From Actinacidiphila yanglinensis (lineage in GTDB: Bacteria; Actinomycetota; Actinomycetes; Streptomycetales; Streptomycetaceae): a stretch of DNA of 64,000 bases. The translations under genes were made by a program, and so were the position numbers. The DNA lies in assembly GCF_900107965.1 (NCBI RefSeq), contig NZ_FNVU01000013.1:62001-126000 (forward strand), in the 5' to 3' direction. The notes below the pieces were generated by a model that did not search any database, was not told the origin of the DNA, and saw nothing but the letters and a program-made list of their open reading frames with translations. Below, piece after piece: positions 16,656 to 25,528 of the stretch (its first letter is position 1; each line of letters starts with the position of its first letter).

Positions 16656-18098
16656 TCACCCGGCGTCGACCTCGCTGCGGTCGCCGCCCCAGAGCGTGTG
16701 GAAGACGCCCTCGCGGTCCGCGCGCCGATAGGTGTGCGCGCCGAAGAAGTCCCGCTGCGCCTGGGTGAGCGCGGCGGGCAGCCGCTCGGCCCGCAGCGCG
16801 TCGTAGTAGGCGAGCGCGGCCGAGAAGCCGGGGGCGGGCACCCCGCCGTGCGCGGCGGCGGCGACGACCGCCCGCCAGTCGTCCTGGGCGGCGCCGATCT
16901 CTTCGGCGAACCGCTGGTCGGACAGCAGGCTGGGCAGGTCGGGGCGGCCCTCGTAGGCGGCGGTGATGTGGTCGAGGAACGCGGCCCGGATGATGCAGCC
17001 GCCGCGCCAGATCGAGGCGATCCGGCCCAGGTCGATGTCCCATCCGTAGGCGTCGCTGCCGGCCTGGATCTGGTGGAAGCCCTGCGTGTAGGAGACGATC
17101 TTCGACGCGTACAGCGCCTGCTCGACCTGGTCGGCGAAGGTGGCCGCGGCCTCGCCCTTCAGTGCCTTGGCCTGCGGGCCCGGCAGGCCGCGGGAGGCGG
17201 CCCGCAGGTCGGCGTGGCCGGAGAGGGCGCGGGCGAAGACCGCCTCGGCGATCCCGGAGACCGGCACGCCGAGGTCGAGCGCGATCTGCACGGTCCAGCG
17301 GCCGGTGCCCTTCTGCTCGGCCTGGTCGGCGACGACGTCCACGAAGGGCTTCCCGGTGGCCGCGTCGGTGTGGGCCAGCACCTCCGCGGTGATCTCGATC
17401 AGGTACGAGTCCAGCCGGCCGGTGTTCCAGGTCCGGAAGATCTCGCTGATCTGCTGCGGGTCGTAGCCGCCGATCGCGCGCAGCAGGTGGTACGCCTCCG
17501 CGATGAGCTGCATGTCGGCGTACTCGATGCCGTTGTGCACCATCTTCACGAAGTGGCCGGCGCCGTCCGGCCCGATGTGGGTGGTGCAGGGCGCGCCGTC
17601 GTCGGCCTTGGCGGCGATCTTCTCCAGCATCGGGCCCAGCGACTCGTACGAGTGCGGGGAGCCGCCGGGCATGATGGACGGGCCGTTCAGCGCGCCCTCC
17701 TCGCCGCCGGACACGCCGGTGCCCACGAAGTGGATGCCCTGCTCGCGCAGCTGCCGCTCGCGGCGCCGGGTGTCCTCGAAGTGGGCGTTGCCGCCGTCGA
17801 TGATCACGTCGCCCTCTTCGAGCAGCGGGGCGAACTCGCGGATCACCGCGTCCGTGGGGTCGCCGGCCTTGACCATGACGAGCAGCCGGCGGGGACGCTT
17901 GAGGGCGGCCACGAACTCCTCGGGGGTCTCGGTGGCCACGAACGAGCCCTCGTCGCCGTGCGCGTCGACGAGGGCCGTGGTCCTGGCCGTGGTGCGGTTG
18001 TGCAGCGCCACGGTGTAGCCGTGGCGGGCGAAGTTCCGGGCGAGATTGCTGCCCATGACGGCCAGACCGGTCACGCCGATGTCCGCCGTTGCGCTCAT
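16656..18098 (-). CDS. gnd: 6-phosphogluconate dehydrogenase, NADP-dependent, decarboxylating
   Basis: A 480-residue enzyme of the oxidative pentose phosphate pathway that converts 6-phosphogluconate to ribulose 5-phosphate, CO2 and NADPH. It has the N-terminal Rossmann motif (IGVTGLAVMGSNLARN), the substrate-binding FVGTGVSGGEEGALNGPSIMPGG region with the catalytic HFVKMVHNGIEYADMQ (Lys/Asn), and the all-helical C-terminal dimer domain with FFGAHTYRRAD. Length is that of the long, NADP-type Gnd. ATG 18098 was chosen because AGGAGCGG lies just upstream; the frame is open further but non-coding. It is not beside zwf or tal, so this may be a second gnd. Confidence 0.95.
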   Translation of the reverse strand: MSATADIGVTGLAVMGSNLARNFARHGYTVALHNRTTARTTALVDAHGDEGSFVATETPEEFVAALKRPRRLLVMVKAGDPTDAVIREFAPLLEEGDVIIDGGNAHFEDTRRRERQLREQGIHFVGTGVSGGEEGALNGPSIMPGGSPHSYESLGPMLEKIAAKADDGAPCTTHIGPDGAGHFVKMVHNGIEYADMQLIAEAYHLLRAIGGYDPQQISEIFRTWNTGRLDSYLIEITAEVLAHTDAATGKPFVDVVADQAEQKGTGRWTVQIALDLGVPVSGIAEAVFARALSGHADLRAASRGLPGPQAKALKGEAAATFADQVEQALYASKIVSYTQGFHQIQAGSDAYGWDIDLGRIASIWRGGCIIRAAFLDHITAAYEGRPDLPSLLSDQRFAEEIGAAQDDWRAVVAAAAHGGVPAPGFSAALAYYDALRAERLPAALTQAQRDFFGAHTYRRADREGVFHTLWGGDRSEVDAG

Positions 18099-18230
18099 GT
18101 TCCGCTCCTGGTGCCGCTCCGGATGCCGTGGTGCCGCTCCGGTCATTGTGCGCGGCGGGCGGCGGCCCGGCCCGCGCACGACGGCCGATCGGGGGTGGCG
18201 CGGTGGTGGGGGTCCCCCGGCCGCGCCCGC

Positions 18231-18503
18231 TCAGCGGCGGTCCCGGGAGTTCCCGAACAGCAGGCGGTAGCCGACCAGCAGCACCAGCGAGCCGCCGATC
18301 GCCGACAGCCAGGTGGCGCCGTTGAAGAAGTGGTGCGTGACGGGCTTGTCCAGCAGCTTGGCCGACAGCCAGCCGCCGAGGAACGCGCCGACCACGCCGA
18401 TGACGACGGTGCCGAGCACGCCACCCGGGTCACGCCCGGGCAGCAGGAGCTTGGCGATCGCACCCGCGAGCAGTCCCAGAATGATCCAACCGATGAGTCC
18501 CAT
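18231..18503 (-). CDS. GlsB/YeaQ/YmgE family membrane protein
   Basis: A 90-residue protein with three hydrophobic segments: IGWIILGLLAGAIAKLLLPG at the N-terminus, GVLGTVVIGVVGAFLGGWL in the middle, and SAIGGSLVLLVGYRLLF near the end. The pattern G-x(2)-A-x-A-K-x(3)-P-G-x-D-P-G-G is the signature of the transglycosylase-associated/GlsB family, small stress-induced membrane proteins of unknown mechanism. Start ATG 18503 is at the family's conserved N-terminus. A second family member lies at 25529. Gene order suggests it belongs to the minus-strand stress group containing gnd, or is expressed alone. Confidence 0.85.
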   Translation of the reverse strand: MGLIGWIILGLLAGAIAKLLLPGRDPGGVLGTVVIGVVGAFLGGWLSAKLLDKPVTHHFFNGATWLSAIGGSLVLLVGYRLLFGNSRDRR

Positions 18504-18761
18504 GACAGCCGTATGCCCGTGCGATTCGCGCTCACGCCGCGATCTTCCCCTGCGCGAGCGGTTGTTACGGCCCTGCGACGCCCTCGGGACGGGGCCGGGA
18601 CAGCCGTGCCGCGACGGTGGCCGGAAAAGCCCCGCACCAGCGGGTTCGGCCGGAATATAGGTTGGCCCGCCGACGGGGTGCTCTGCAAGGGTGGCGGACA
18701 TGCACCCCGCCTCGCCGCTCCCGCGTCCCCGTCCCGACCGCGAGAAACGTGGGTGCCACCG

Positions 18762-20564
18762 GTGATCGACGCGTACGCCGACCCCGGCACCCCGGACCGG
18801 CGCGGCCCGGGCCGCTACCTGTGGTGGCTGCTCGCCAGCCAGCCCCACCGGGCGGCGGGCGGCGCGCTGCTCGGCACGGTCTGGATGGTGCTGACCACGC
18901 TCTTCCCGTACGTCCTGTCGCGGGCGATCGACGACGGGCTGGAGCCGGGACGCATGGGTGCGCTCACCGCGTGGAGCGGCGTGCTGCTCTGCCTGGGCGC
19001 GGTCAACTCCTGGGTGAGCATCATGCGGCACCGCACCATGACCAGGCTGCGGATGGACGCGACCTTCCGCACCGTCAAGTCGGTGGTGGGGCACGCGACC
19101 CGGCTGGGCGCCTCACTGCCGCGCCAGGCCCGCGCCGGCGAGATCGTCACGATCGGCGTCACCGACGTCCTGCAGATCAGCCAGTCCCTCACCATGACCG
19201 GCCCGGGCGTCGGCGCGGTGATCGCGTTCCTCGTGGTGGCGGCCCTGCTGCTGTCGATCTCGGTGTCGCTGGCGGCGGTGGTGCTGCTCGGCGTGCCGGT
19301 CATCGCCCTGCTGGTCGGGCCGCTGCTGGGACGGCTGCGCGGGGCGGAGGCGGTCTACCGCGAGCAGCAGGGCGGCCTGACTGCCCGGATCGGCGACCTG
19401 TCGGGCGGGCTGCGGGTGCTCAACGGCCTCGGCGGCAAGAACCTGTTCGCCGACGCCTTCCGCGTCCGGTCCCGCGAACTGACCGCGCAGGGCTACCGGG
19501 TGGGCGCCGTGACGAGCTGGGTGCAGGCGCTCGGCGTCGGGCTGCCGATGCTCTTCCTCGCCGTCGTGACCTGGATGGCCGCCCGCCTGGCCGTGCAGGG
19601 GACCATCACCGTGGGCGAGTTCGTCGGGGTCTACGGCTACGTCGCGGTGCTGGTGGTGCCGGTCGCCTTCTTCATCGAGTGCGGATACGACATCACGCGC
19701 GGGCTGGTCGGCGCCCAGCGGGTCGTGCGCTTCCTGTCGCTGTCCCCGGAGTCCCCGGCTCCCTCGACCTCCTCGGCGTCGCCGGCCCGAAACGGCGGGG
19801 AGAGCGGCGCCGAGCCGCCCGCCGAACCATCGGTGCTGCACGACCCGGCCTCCGGGGTGGCGGTGGCGCCGGGCACCCTCACCGCGCTGGTCAGCGCCCG
19901 GCCCGCGGAGGCCGCCGAGGTGGTGGACCGGCTCGGCGGCCTCGACGGCTCGGCCGTCACCTGGGGGGCGGTCCGGCTGGACCGGGTGGCGGCGGCGCAG
20001 GTCCGGGACCGCATCCTGGTCGCGGACAACGAGGCGGACCTGTTCGCCGGCCCACTGCGCGACATGGTCTCCGGCCGCCGCCACCCCGACGGCGACGTGC
20101 TGGCCCGGGCGGTCCACGCGGCCGCCGCGCAGGACATCGTCGACGGGTTGCCCGACGGTTTCGGCACCCTCATGGACGCGCAGGGCCGCAACCTGTCCGG
20201 GGGCCAGCGCCAGCGGGTCCGGCTGGTGCGGGCGCTGCTGGCCGATCCCGAGGTGCTGCTGGCCGTCGAGCCGACCTCCGCGCTCGACGCGCACACCGAG
20301 GCCGCCGTGGCCGACCGGCTGCGCGCGGCCCGGTCCGGCCGCACGACCGTGGTCACCGCCACCTCGCCGGTCCTGCTGGACCAGGCCGACACCGTGCACT
20401 ACCTGGTCGACGGGAAGGTCGCGGCGTCCGGGAGTCACCGCGAGCTGCTGCGCCGGGAAAGCGGCTACCGCGCACTGGTGGACCGCGGCACGGACGAGGA
20501 CGACGACGCCGGTGAGCACCCCGTGTCCGGGCGGGCCGGGGTCCGGACCGAGGAGGCCCGCTGA
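18762..20564 (+). CDS. ABC exporter subunit with degenerate ATPase domain (heterodimer partner 1)
   Basis: About 600 residues: an N-terminal six-helix transmembrane domain (to about 330), a low-complexity linker, then a nucleotide-binding domain. The NBD lacks a Walker A loop: where GxxGxGKS/T is expected (377-386) it reads VSARPAEAAE. Walker B has Val502 instead of Asp (LLAVEPTSALD), and the H-loop histidine is absent (VVTATSPVLL). The signature LSGGQ at 478-482 is intact. It cannot bind ATP normally but can complete the partner's site. Start GTG 18762 is chosen; GTG 18753 is also possible. The stop overlaps the next gene's ATG by one base (TGATG), so the two subunits are translationally coupled. 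Substrate unknown. Confidence 0.87.
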   Translation: MIDAYADPGTPDRRGPGRYLWWLLASQPHRAAGGALLGTVWMVLTTLFPYVLSRAIDDGLEPGRMGALTAWSGVLLCLGAVNSWVSIMRHRTMTRLRMDATFRTVKSVVGHATRLGASLPRQARAGEIVTIGVTDVLQISQSLTMTGPGVGAVIAFLVVAALLLSISVSLAAVVLLGVPVIALLVGPLLGRLRGAEAVYREQQGGLTARIGDLSGGLRVLNGLGGKNLFADAFRVRSRELTAQGYRVGAVTSWVQALGVGLPMLFLAVVTWMAARLAVQGTITVGEFVGVYGYVAVLVVPVAFFIECGYDITRGLVGAQRVVRFLSLSPESPAPSTSSASPARNGGESGAEPPAEPSVLHDPASGVAVAPGTLTALVSARPAEAAEVVDRLGGLDGSAVTWGAVRLDRVAAAQVRDRILVADNEADLFAGPLRDMVSGRRHPDGDVLARAVHAAAAQDIVDGLPDGFGTLMDAQGRNLSGGQRQRVRLVRALLADPEVLLAVEPTSALDAHTEAAVADRLRAARSGRTTVVTATSPVLLDQADTVHYLVDGKVAASGSHRELLRRESGYRALVDRGTDEDDDAGEHPVSGRAGVRTEEAR

Positions 20565-22309
20565 TGACCGCGCATCTTCCGATCGCCGAACCGTCCGCGG
20601 TGGGCCGAGCGGCCGCACGGCTGGTCCGCGCCGACGGCCGCGCGTTCGCCGGCGTACTCGGGCTCAACGCGCTGACCGCCGCGGCCGGACTCGTCGGACC
20701 GTGGCTGGTCGGCCGCATCGTCGACGACGTGCAGGCGGGCGGCGACATGGGCGCGGTGAACCGGCTGGCGCTCACCATCCTGCTCTTCGCGCTGGCCCAG
20801 TTCCTGCTCGCGCGCTGGGCCCGCTACGCCGGGCACCGCTTCGGCGAGCGCACCCTCGCCCGAGTCCGGGAGCAGTTCGTCGACCGGGCGCTGACGCTGC
20901 CGGCGTCGGTCGTGGAGCGGGCCGGCAGCGGGGACCTCACGGCGCGCGGCACCACCGACGTCGCCGCCGTCGGCACCACGCTGCGTGATGCCGGTCCGGA
21001 GGTACTGATCGCCCTGGTCCAGGCGCTGTTCATCCTCGGCGCGGTGTTCGTGCTCAACCCGCTGCTCGGCTGCTGCGGCCTCATCGGCCTGGTCGGGATC
21101 TGGTTCGCGCTGCGCTGGTACCTGCGCCGGGCGCGCGCCGCCTACCTCGCCGAGGGCGCGGCCAACTCGGCGGTCACCGAGGTGCTCTCCGCCACCGTCA
21201 CCGGCGCCCGCACGGTCGAGATGTTCGGGTTGCAGGAGCGGCGGGGCACGGCGATCCGTGAGGCCCTCGAGGTCTCCCGCCGGGCCAGGACCCGGACGCT
21301 CGGGCTGCGCACGGTGTTCTTCCCCGCGGTGGACTTCTCCTACGTCCTGCCCGTCGTCGCCGTGCTGATGGTCGGCGGCCTGCTGCACGCGCACGGCGCG
21401 ATGAGCCTGGGCGCGGTGGTCTCCGCGGCCCTGTACCTGCGGCAGCTGTCCGAGCCGCTGGACGCGATCCTGATGTGGGTCGAGCAGTTGCAGAGCAGCA
21501 GCGCGTCCTTCGCCCGGGTCGAGGGCCTGGGCGCGGCCCCGCAGGTCACGCCGGCCGGCGTACCCGTCCCGGTCGACGACCGCATCGACGTGGTCGGGGC
21601 GCACTACGCGTACGGCGCCGGGGCGGAGGTCCTGCGGGGCGTCGACCTGACGGTGCGTCCCGGCGAGCGGCTGGCGCTCGTCGGTCCCTCCGGCGCGGGC
21701 AAGTCCACCCTGAGCAGGCTGCTGGCGGGCATCGACGCGCCGGACACGGGCACGGTGACGGTGGGTCGGGTGCCGGTCGCCGCCCTGGGACCGGAGCAGC
21801 TGCGCCGCCACGTCGTCCTGGTCACCCAGGAGCACCACGTCTTCCTCGGCACGGTCCGGGACAACCTGCTGATCGCCGCGCCCACCGCCCGGGACGACGA
21901 GCTGCGCGGCGCGCTCGCGGCCGTGGGCGCGGACTGGGCCGAGGAACTGCCGTCCGGCCTGGACACCGAGCTGGGCGAGGGGGGTTACCGCACGGACGGC
22001 TCGCAGGCCCAGCAACTGGCCCTGGCGCGGGTCGTGCTGGCCGACCCGCACACGCTGATCCTCGACGAGGCGACCGCGCTGCTCGACCCGAGCACCGCCC
22101 GCCACACCGAGCGCGCGCTGGCCGGCGTCCTGCGCGGCCGGACCGTCATCGCGATCGCGCACCGCCTGCACACCGCCCACGACGCGGACCGGGTGGCGGT
22201 CATGGAGAACGGCCGGCTCACCGAGATCGGCACCCACGACGAACTCGTGGCGGCCGAGGGCGCCTACGCCGCGCTCTGGTCGACCTGGCACGGCGGCCAG
22301 GAGCGCTGA
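20564..22309 (+). CDS. ABC exporter subunit with catalytic ATPase domain (heterodimer partner 2)
   Basis: A 581-residue half transporter: transmembrane domain to about 310 and NBD after 340. Walker A is canonical (GPSGAGKST, 374-382), the Q-loop is VTQEHHVFLGTV, Walker B is LILDEATALLD, and the H-loop is AIAHRLHTAHD. Its signature, however, is TDGSQ (477-481) rather than LSGGQ. With the partner at 18762 this gives one complete ATP site (this Walker A/B plus the partner's LSGGQ) and one doubly inactive site, the pattern of asymmetric heterodimeric exporters such as TM287/288 or BmrCD. ATG 20564 has AGGAGG at 20551-20556. Probable exporter of a peptide, lipid or drug-like compound. Confidence 0.9.
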   Translation: MTAHLPIAEPSAVGRAAARLVRADGRAFAGVLGLNALTAAAGLVGPWLVGRIVDDVQAGGDMGAVNRLALTILLFALAQFLLARWARYAGHRFGERTLARVREQFVDRALTLPASVVERAGSGDLTARGTTDVAAVGTTLRDAGPEVLIALVQALFILGAVFVLNPLLGCCGLIGLVGIWFALRWYLRRARAAYLAEGAANSAVTEVLSATVTGARTVEMFGLQERRGTAIREALEVSRRARTRTLGLRTVFFPAVDFSYVLPVVAVLMVGGLLHAHGAMSLGAVVSAALYLRQLSEPLDAILMWVEQLQSSSASFARVEGLGAAPQVTPAGVPVPVDDRIDVVGAHYAYGAGAEVLRGVDLTVRPGERLALVGPSGAGKSTLSRLLAGIDAPDTGTVTVGRVPVAALGPEQLRRHVVLVTQEHHVFLGTVRDNLLIAAPTARDDELRGALAAVGADWAEELPSGLDTELGEGGYRTDGSQAQQLALARVVLADPHTLILDEATALLDPSTARHTERALAGVLRGRTVIAIAHRLHTAHDADRVAVMENGRLTEIGTHDELVAAEGAYAALWSTWHGGQER

Positions 22310-22310
22310 C

Positions 22311-22332
22311 CCGCGCCGTGGCGGCGGCGCGG
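22311..22332. terminator. hairpin between convergent ABC and DUF4236 genes
   Basis: CCGCGCCG (22311-22318) pairs exactly with CGGCGCGG (22325-22332) across a 6-base loop, immediately after the ABC stop. It could stop transcription in both directions. Confidence 0.6.
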
Positions 22333-22349
22333 GACGCTCGTCCGCGGGC

Positions 22350-22538
22350 TCAGCGGCCGCGGTCGGAGTGCCGGTAGCCGAAGGGCCCCGGCAGGTCCGC
22401 CGAGGTGGTGCGCCGGCCGGTGGTCGACCAGGTGCGGTGGGCGCCCTTGCGGCCGAGGGTGAGCGACAGCGACTTGCGGTTCACGTTGAGCCGCACGCCG
22501 GGGAAGATGTGGAAGGACTTGCGGAACGTCACGGGCAT
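22350..22538 (-). CDS. DUF4236 domain protein
   Basis: A 62-residue protein starting at ATG 22538 with GAGGAGG just upstream. Residues 1-45, VTFRKSFHIFPGVRLNVNRK then SLSLTLGRKGAHRTWSTTG, match DUF4236, short beta-rich proteins that begin FRKSxKxxPGVRLN and have no known function. The C-terminus is short and basic. It is followed by the ABC exporter on the opposite strand and lies 120 bp from the aldo/keto reductase gene on the same strand. Confidence 0.85.
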   Translation of the reverse strand: MPVTFRKSFHIFPGVRLNVNRKSLSLTLGRKGAHRTWSTTGRRTTSADLPGPFGYRHSDRGR

Positions 22539-22657
22539 GAGGGCCTCCTCGTCTCCCGGGACCGTCTGCCCCCGACCGCCGCGTCCACCCGGGGTGGCCG
22601 GTTCGCGCCGGCCGACCCCGACCCGATCGAACGGGCCCCGCCCCCGGCCCGGGCCTG

Positions 22658-23629
22658 TCAGCGGAAGCCGGCGACCGCGTGCGGGACGTACGGCTCCTCC
22701 AGCCGGGCCACCTCCTCGCCGGTCAACTCGACGTCCAGGGACGCCACCGCGTCGTCCAGGTGGCGGGCCTTGGTGACGCCGACGATGGGCGCGGTGATCA
22801 GCGGGTTGCGGTGCATCCAGGCGAGGGCGACCTGCGCGGCCGGGACGCCGCGCGCCGCGGCGACCTCGGCCACCCGTTCCACCACGACGCGGTCCGCGGG
22901 GTGGTAGAGGGTGCGGCCGAACTCGTCGGTCTCGGTGCGGGCGGTCACCTCGTCCCAGGGACGGGTCAGCCGGCCGCGGGCCAGCGGGCTCCACGGGATC
23001 ACGCCGATGCCCTGGTCCGCGCAGAGCGGCAGCATCTCCCGCTCCTCCTCGCGGTAGAGCAGGTTGTAGTGGTTCTGCATCGACACGAAGCGCGTCCAGC
23101 CGTGGCGTTCCGCGGTGAACAACGCCGTGGCGAACTGCCAGGCGTGCATGGACGAGGCCCCGATGTAGCGGGCCTTGCCGGCTTTCACCACGTCGTGCAG
23201 CGCCTCCAGGGTCTCCTCGATCGGCGTCTCGTGGTCCCACCGGTGGATCTGGTAGAGGTCCACGTAGTCCGTGCCGAGCCGGCGCAGGCTGTGGTCGATC
23301 TCGGTCATGATCGCCTTGCGGGACAGCCCGCCGCCGTTGGGGCCCGGCCGCATCCGCCCGTGCACCTTGGTGGCGATGACGACCTCGTCGCGGCTGGCGA
23401 AGTCGCGCAGCGCGCGGCCGGTGATCTCCTCGCTGCTGCCGTCGGAGTACACGTTGGCGGTGTCGAAGAAGGTGACGCCGGCGTCCAGCGACCGCTTGAT
23501 CAGGTCGCGGCTGGCCTCCTCGTCCAGCGTCCACTCGTGGTTGCCCCGGTCCGGCTGGCCGAAGCTCATGCAGCCAAGGCTGATCGCCGACACCTCAAGA
23601 CCCGTCGATCCGAGTCGCGTGTAGCGCAT
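22658..23629 (-). CDS. aldo/keto reductase
   Basis: A 323-residue NADPH-dependent oxidoreductase with a TIM barrel. The catalytic tetrad is visible: Asp and Tyr in TFFDTANVYSDGSSEE, Lys in VVIATKVHGR and His in DLYQIHRWD. NADPH-binding residues sit in WSPLARGRLTRP and TAPIVGVTKARHL. It opens MRYTRLGSTGLEVSAISLGC, typical of the YajO/Tas-like branch, and reads MSFGQPDRGNHEW next. Start ATG 23629 has GAGGAGGGG upstream. It is divergent from a second, only distantly similar reductase at 23842, and the 212-bp gap should contain both promoters. Physiological substrate unknown. Confidence 0.93.
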   Translation of the reverse strand: MRYTRLGSTGLEVSAISLGCMSFGQPDRGNHEWTLDEEASRDLIKRSLDAGVTFFDTANVYSDGSSEEITGRALRDFASRDEVVIATKVHGRMRPGPNGGGLSRKAIMTEIDHSLRRLGTDYVDLYQIHRWDHETPIEETLEALHDVVKAGKARYIGASSMHAWQFATALFTAERHGWTRFVSMQNHYNLLYREEEREMLPLCADQGIGVIPWSPLARGRLTRPWDEVTARTETDEFGRTLYHPADRVVVERVAEVAAARGVPAAQVALAWMHRNPLITAPIVGVTKARHLDDAVASLDVELTGEEVARLEEPYVPHAVAGFR

Positions 23630-23841
23630 CGGGCCCCTCCTCGGTAAGTTCCGTGCTGGTCGGTTCGCCGGTCGGTCGACCGGCTCCGCGGCACCCATGC
23701 AATCAGACGACCGTACGAGGCCCGGAATACGGACCCCTCGCCGCGGGGTTGTTCGAAGGTGTGGCCGGGTCGAGCCGGCCCGGTGGATCATCCGAGCGGA
23801 ACACTCCGCGTGGCGGGGTGCCCGTGGAAGGAGTGTGCGTC

Positions 23842-24711
23842 GTGAGCACGCAGACCCAGCCCGCCAAGGCGTCCGGCCGGTTCTCGCTGTCGGAGCAGCT
23901 GCCGGTCACCCGTCTGGGATTCGGGACGATGCAGTTGACCGGCCCCGGAGTGTGGGGCGACCCGAAGGATCCCGACGAGGCGGTGCGGGTGCTGCGCCGG
24001 GCGGTGGAGCTGGGTGTCGACTTCCTGGACACCGCCGACTCGTACGGTCCGGTGGTGGCCGAGCCGCTGATCAAGAAGGCGCTGCACCCGTATCCCGAGG
24101 ACCTGGTGATCGCCACGAAGGCGGGGTTCACCCGGTCCGGTCCGGGCGACTGGGAGCCGGTCGGGCGGCCGGAATACCTGCGGCAGCAGGCCGAGATGAG
24201 CCTGCGGCACCTGGGCCTGGAGCGCATCCCGCTCTTCCAGCTCCACCGGATCGACCCCAAGGTGCCGCTGGAGGACCAGGTCGGCGAGCTGAAGCTGCTC
24301 CAGGACGAGGGCAAGATCGCGCACATCGGGCTCTCCGAGGTCGACGTCGACCGGCTGGAGGCGGCCCGGGCGGTCGCGGAGATCGCGTCCGTGCAGAACC
24401 TGTACAACCTGGCCAACCGCTCCGCGGAGAAGCTGCTGGACCACGCGGAGGGGCAGGGCATCGCCTTCATCCCGTGGTTCCCGCTGGCCACCGGTGAGCT
24501 GGCCAAGCCCGGCGGGCCGCTGACCGCCCTCGCCGAGCGGCACGGCGCGAGCCCCTCCCAGCTCGCGCTGGCCTGGCTGCTGCGCCGCTCCCCCGTGATG
24601 CTGCCGATCCCGGGCACCTCCTCGGTGGCGCACCTGGAGGACAACGTGGCGGCAGCGGGAGTGGAGCTGACCGACGAGGAGTTCGCCGAGCTGTCGGACG
24701 CCGTGGCCTGA
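23842..24711 (+). CDS. aldo/keto reductase (pyridoxal reductase-like branch)
   Basis: A 289-residue aldo/keto reductase. Tetrad residues are in VDFLDTADSYGP (Asp, Tyr), LVIATKAGF (Lys) and LFQLHRIDP (His). The cofactor-binding end reads MLPIPGTSSVAHLEDNVAAA. The opening VTRLGFGTMQLTGPGVWG is typical of a branch including pyridoxal reductase-like proteins, so a small-aldehyde or B6-related role is possible but unproven. GTG 23842 was chosen with GGAAGGAG at 23826-23833. The gene ends with a strong hairpin at 24731. Confidence 0.92.
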   Translation: MSTQTQPAKASGRFSLSEQLPVTRLGFGTMQLTGPGVWGDPKDPDEAVRVLRRAVELGVDFLDTADSYGPVVAEPLIKKALHPYPEDLVIATKAGFTRSGPGDWEPVGRPEYLRQQAEMSLRHLGLERIPLFQLHRIDPKVPLEDQVGELKLLQDEGKIAHIGLSEVDVDRLEAARAVAEIASVQNLYNLANRSAEKLLDHAEGQGIAFIPWFPLATGELAKPGGPLTALAERHGASPSQLALAWLLRRSPVMLPIPGTSSVAHLEDNVAAAGVELTDEEFAELSDAVA

Positions 24712-24730
24712 TCACGGACACGTTCACCGC

Positions 24731-24764
24731 GGGGCGGGGACCGGACACCACAGGTCCCCGCCCC
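24731..24764. terminator. 12-bp perfect stem after the aldo/keto reductase
   Basis: GGGGCGGGGACC (24731-24742) and GGTCCCCGCCCC (24753-24764) are exact inverted repeats with a 10-base loop, 20 bp after the stop at 24711. Confidence 0.8.
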
Positions 24765-24774
24765 ACCGCGTGTG

Positions 24775-24803
24775 GCGGGGTCCCGCTCGGGCGGGCACCC
24801 CGC
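24775..24803. terminator. second hairpin, facing the convergent ATPase gene
   Basis: GCGGGGT (24775-24781) pairs with ACCCCGC (24797-24803), and the inner CCCGC/GCGGG extends the stem with one bulge. It lies 8 bp from the minus-strand gene end at 24811 and probably terminates that gene. Confidence 0.6.
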
Positions 24804-24810
24804 GGGCCGG

Positions 24811-25275
24811 CTACACGTCGAACGGGCCGAGCGGGCCGAGGGCGAGGCGGGCGGTGATCCGTTTGCCGACCGGCTCGCGGCGGACCTCGAAGCCGTCGCA
24901 GAGCGCGAAGACGATCTCCAGGCCGTGCTGGCCGATCCGGAACGGCTCCGCGGCGCGGGCCAGCGGCAGGTTCGCGTCGGTGTCCCAGGTGGTGATCTCC
25001 AGCACCGGCCCGCGGATCTCCAGGTTGAGCACGCAGGGCCCGGGGGCGTACTTCACGGCGTTGGTGACGAGTTCGCTCACCACGAGCTGGGCGTCGGCGT
25101 GCGCGCGGGGCGGGACCGGCAGGCCGTGCACGTCGCGGGCGCGGTCGAGGAAGGCCGCGGTCATGGCACGGGCCACCGCGATGGAACCGGTGTCACCGTC
25201 GTAGGCCGCGCCCGCCCACAGGTCGGGCGGCCTCGCCACGGACCGGTCCCGCTCGATCGCCCTGCCGTCGTTCAT
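24811..25275 (-). CDS. ATP-binding protein, anti-sigma factor (RsbW-like) type
   Basis: A 154-residue protein made almost entirely of a GHKL/HATPase_c fold. The N box is VVSELVTNAVKYAPG. The G1 region reads TTWDTDANLPL, with a D-x-D rather than D-x-G, and the G2 box is RIGQHGLEIVFALCDGF. Such single-domain kinases in Streptomyces are relatives of RsbW/SpoIIAB that bind sigma factors or anti-anti-sigma proteins. No partner gene adjoins, which is usual for these. ATG 25275 follows a purine-rich stretch (AAGGGGCGAGGGG). A second paralogue lies at 25891 on the same strand, separated by a small plus-strand membrane protein gene. Confidence 0.82.
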   Translation of the reverse strand: MNDGRAIERDRSVARPPDLWAGAAYDGDTGSIAVARAMTAAFLDRARDVHGLPVPPRAHADAQLVVSELVTNAVKYAPGPCVLNLEIRGPVLEITTWDTDANLPLARAAEPFRIGQHGLEIVFALCDGFEVRREPVGKRITARLALGPLGPFDV

Positions 25276-25528
25276 CCCCTCGCCCCTTGCCCGTGCTCCG
25301 CACGTTCCCCGTCGCTCCCTTTGACGTGACGCGAGCCGTATACCCCGTCCCGCGCGGATCAATACGCCCGGCAAGCCCCTGTTTCGCATAGGCCACGGGC
25401 ACGCACCGGGCGGCGGCGCGGGTGCGAGGGCGGCCGTGTGCGGGGGCGGGGCGGGGGCAGGCGACCGCTGAGGGTGCACCGCCACCAGGGAGGGTGCACC
25501 CCGCCGACAGCAACGTGTGGAGGTAGTC

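Noticed and set aside
16278..18761. Upstream extension of the first ABC gene
   Set aside because: The frame is open but overlaps gnd, PRC-barrel and GlsB genes on the other strand; coding character and the transmembrane domain start only near 18762.
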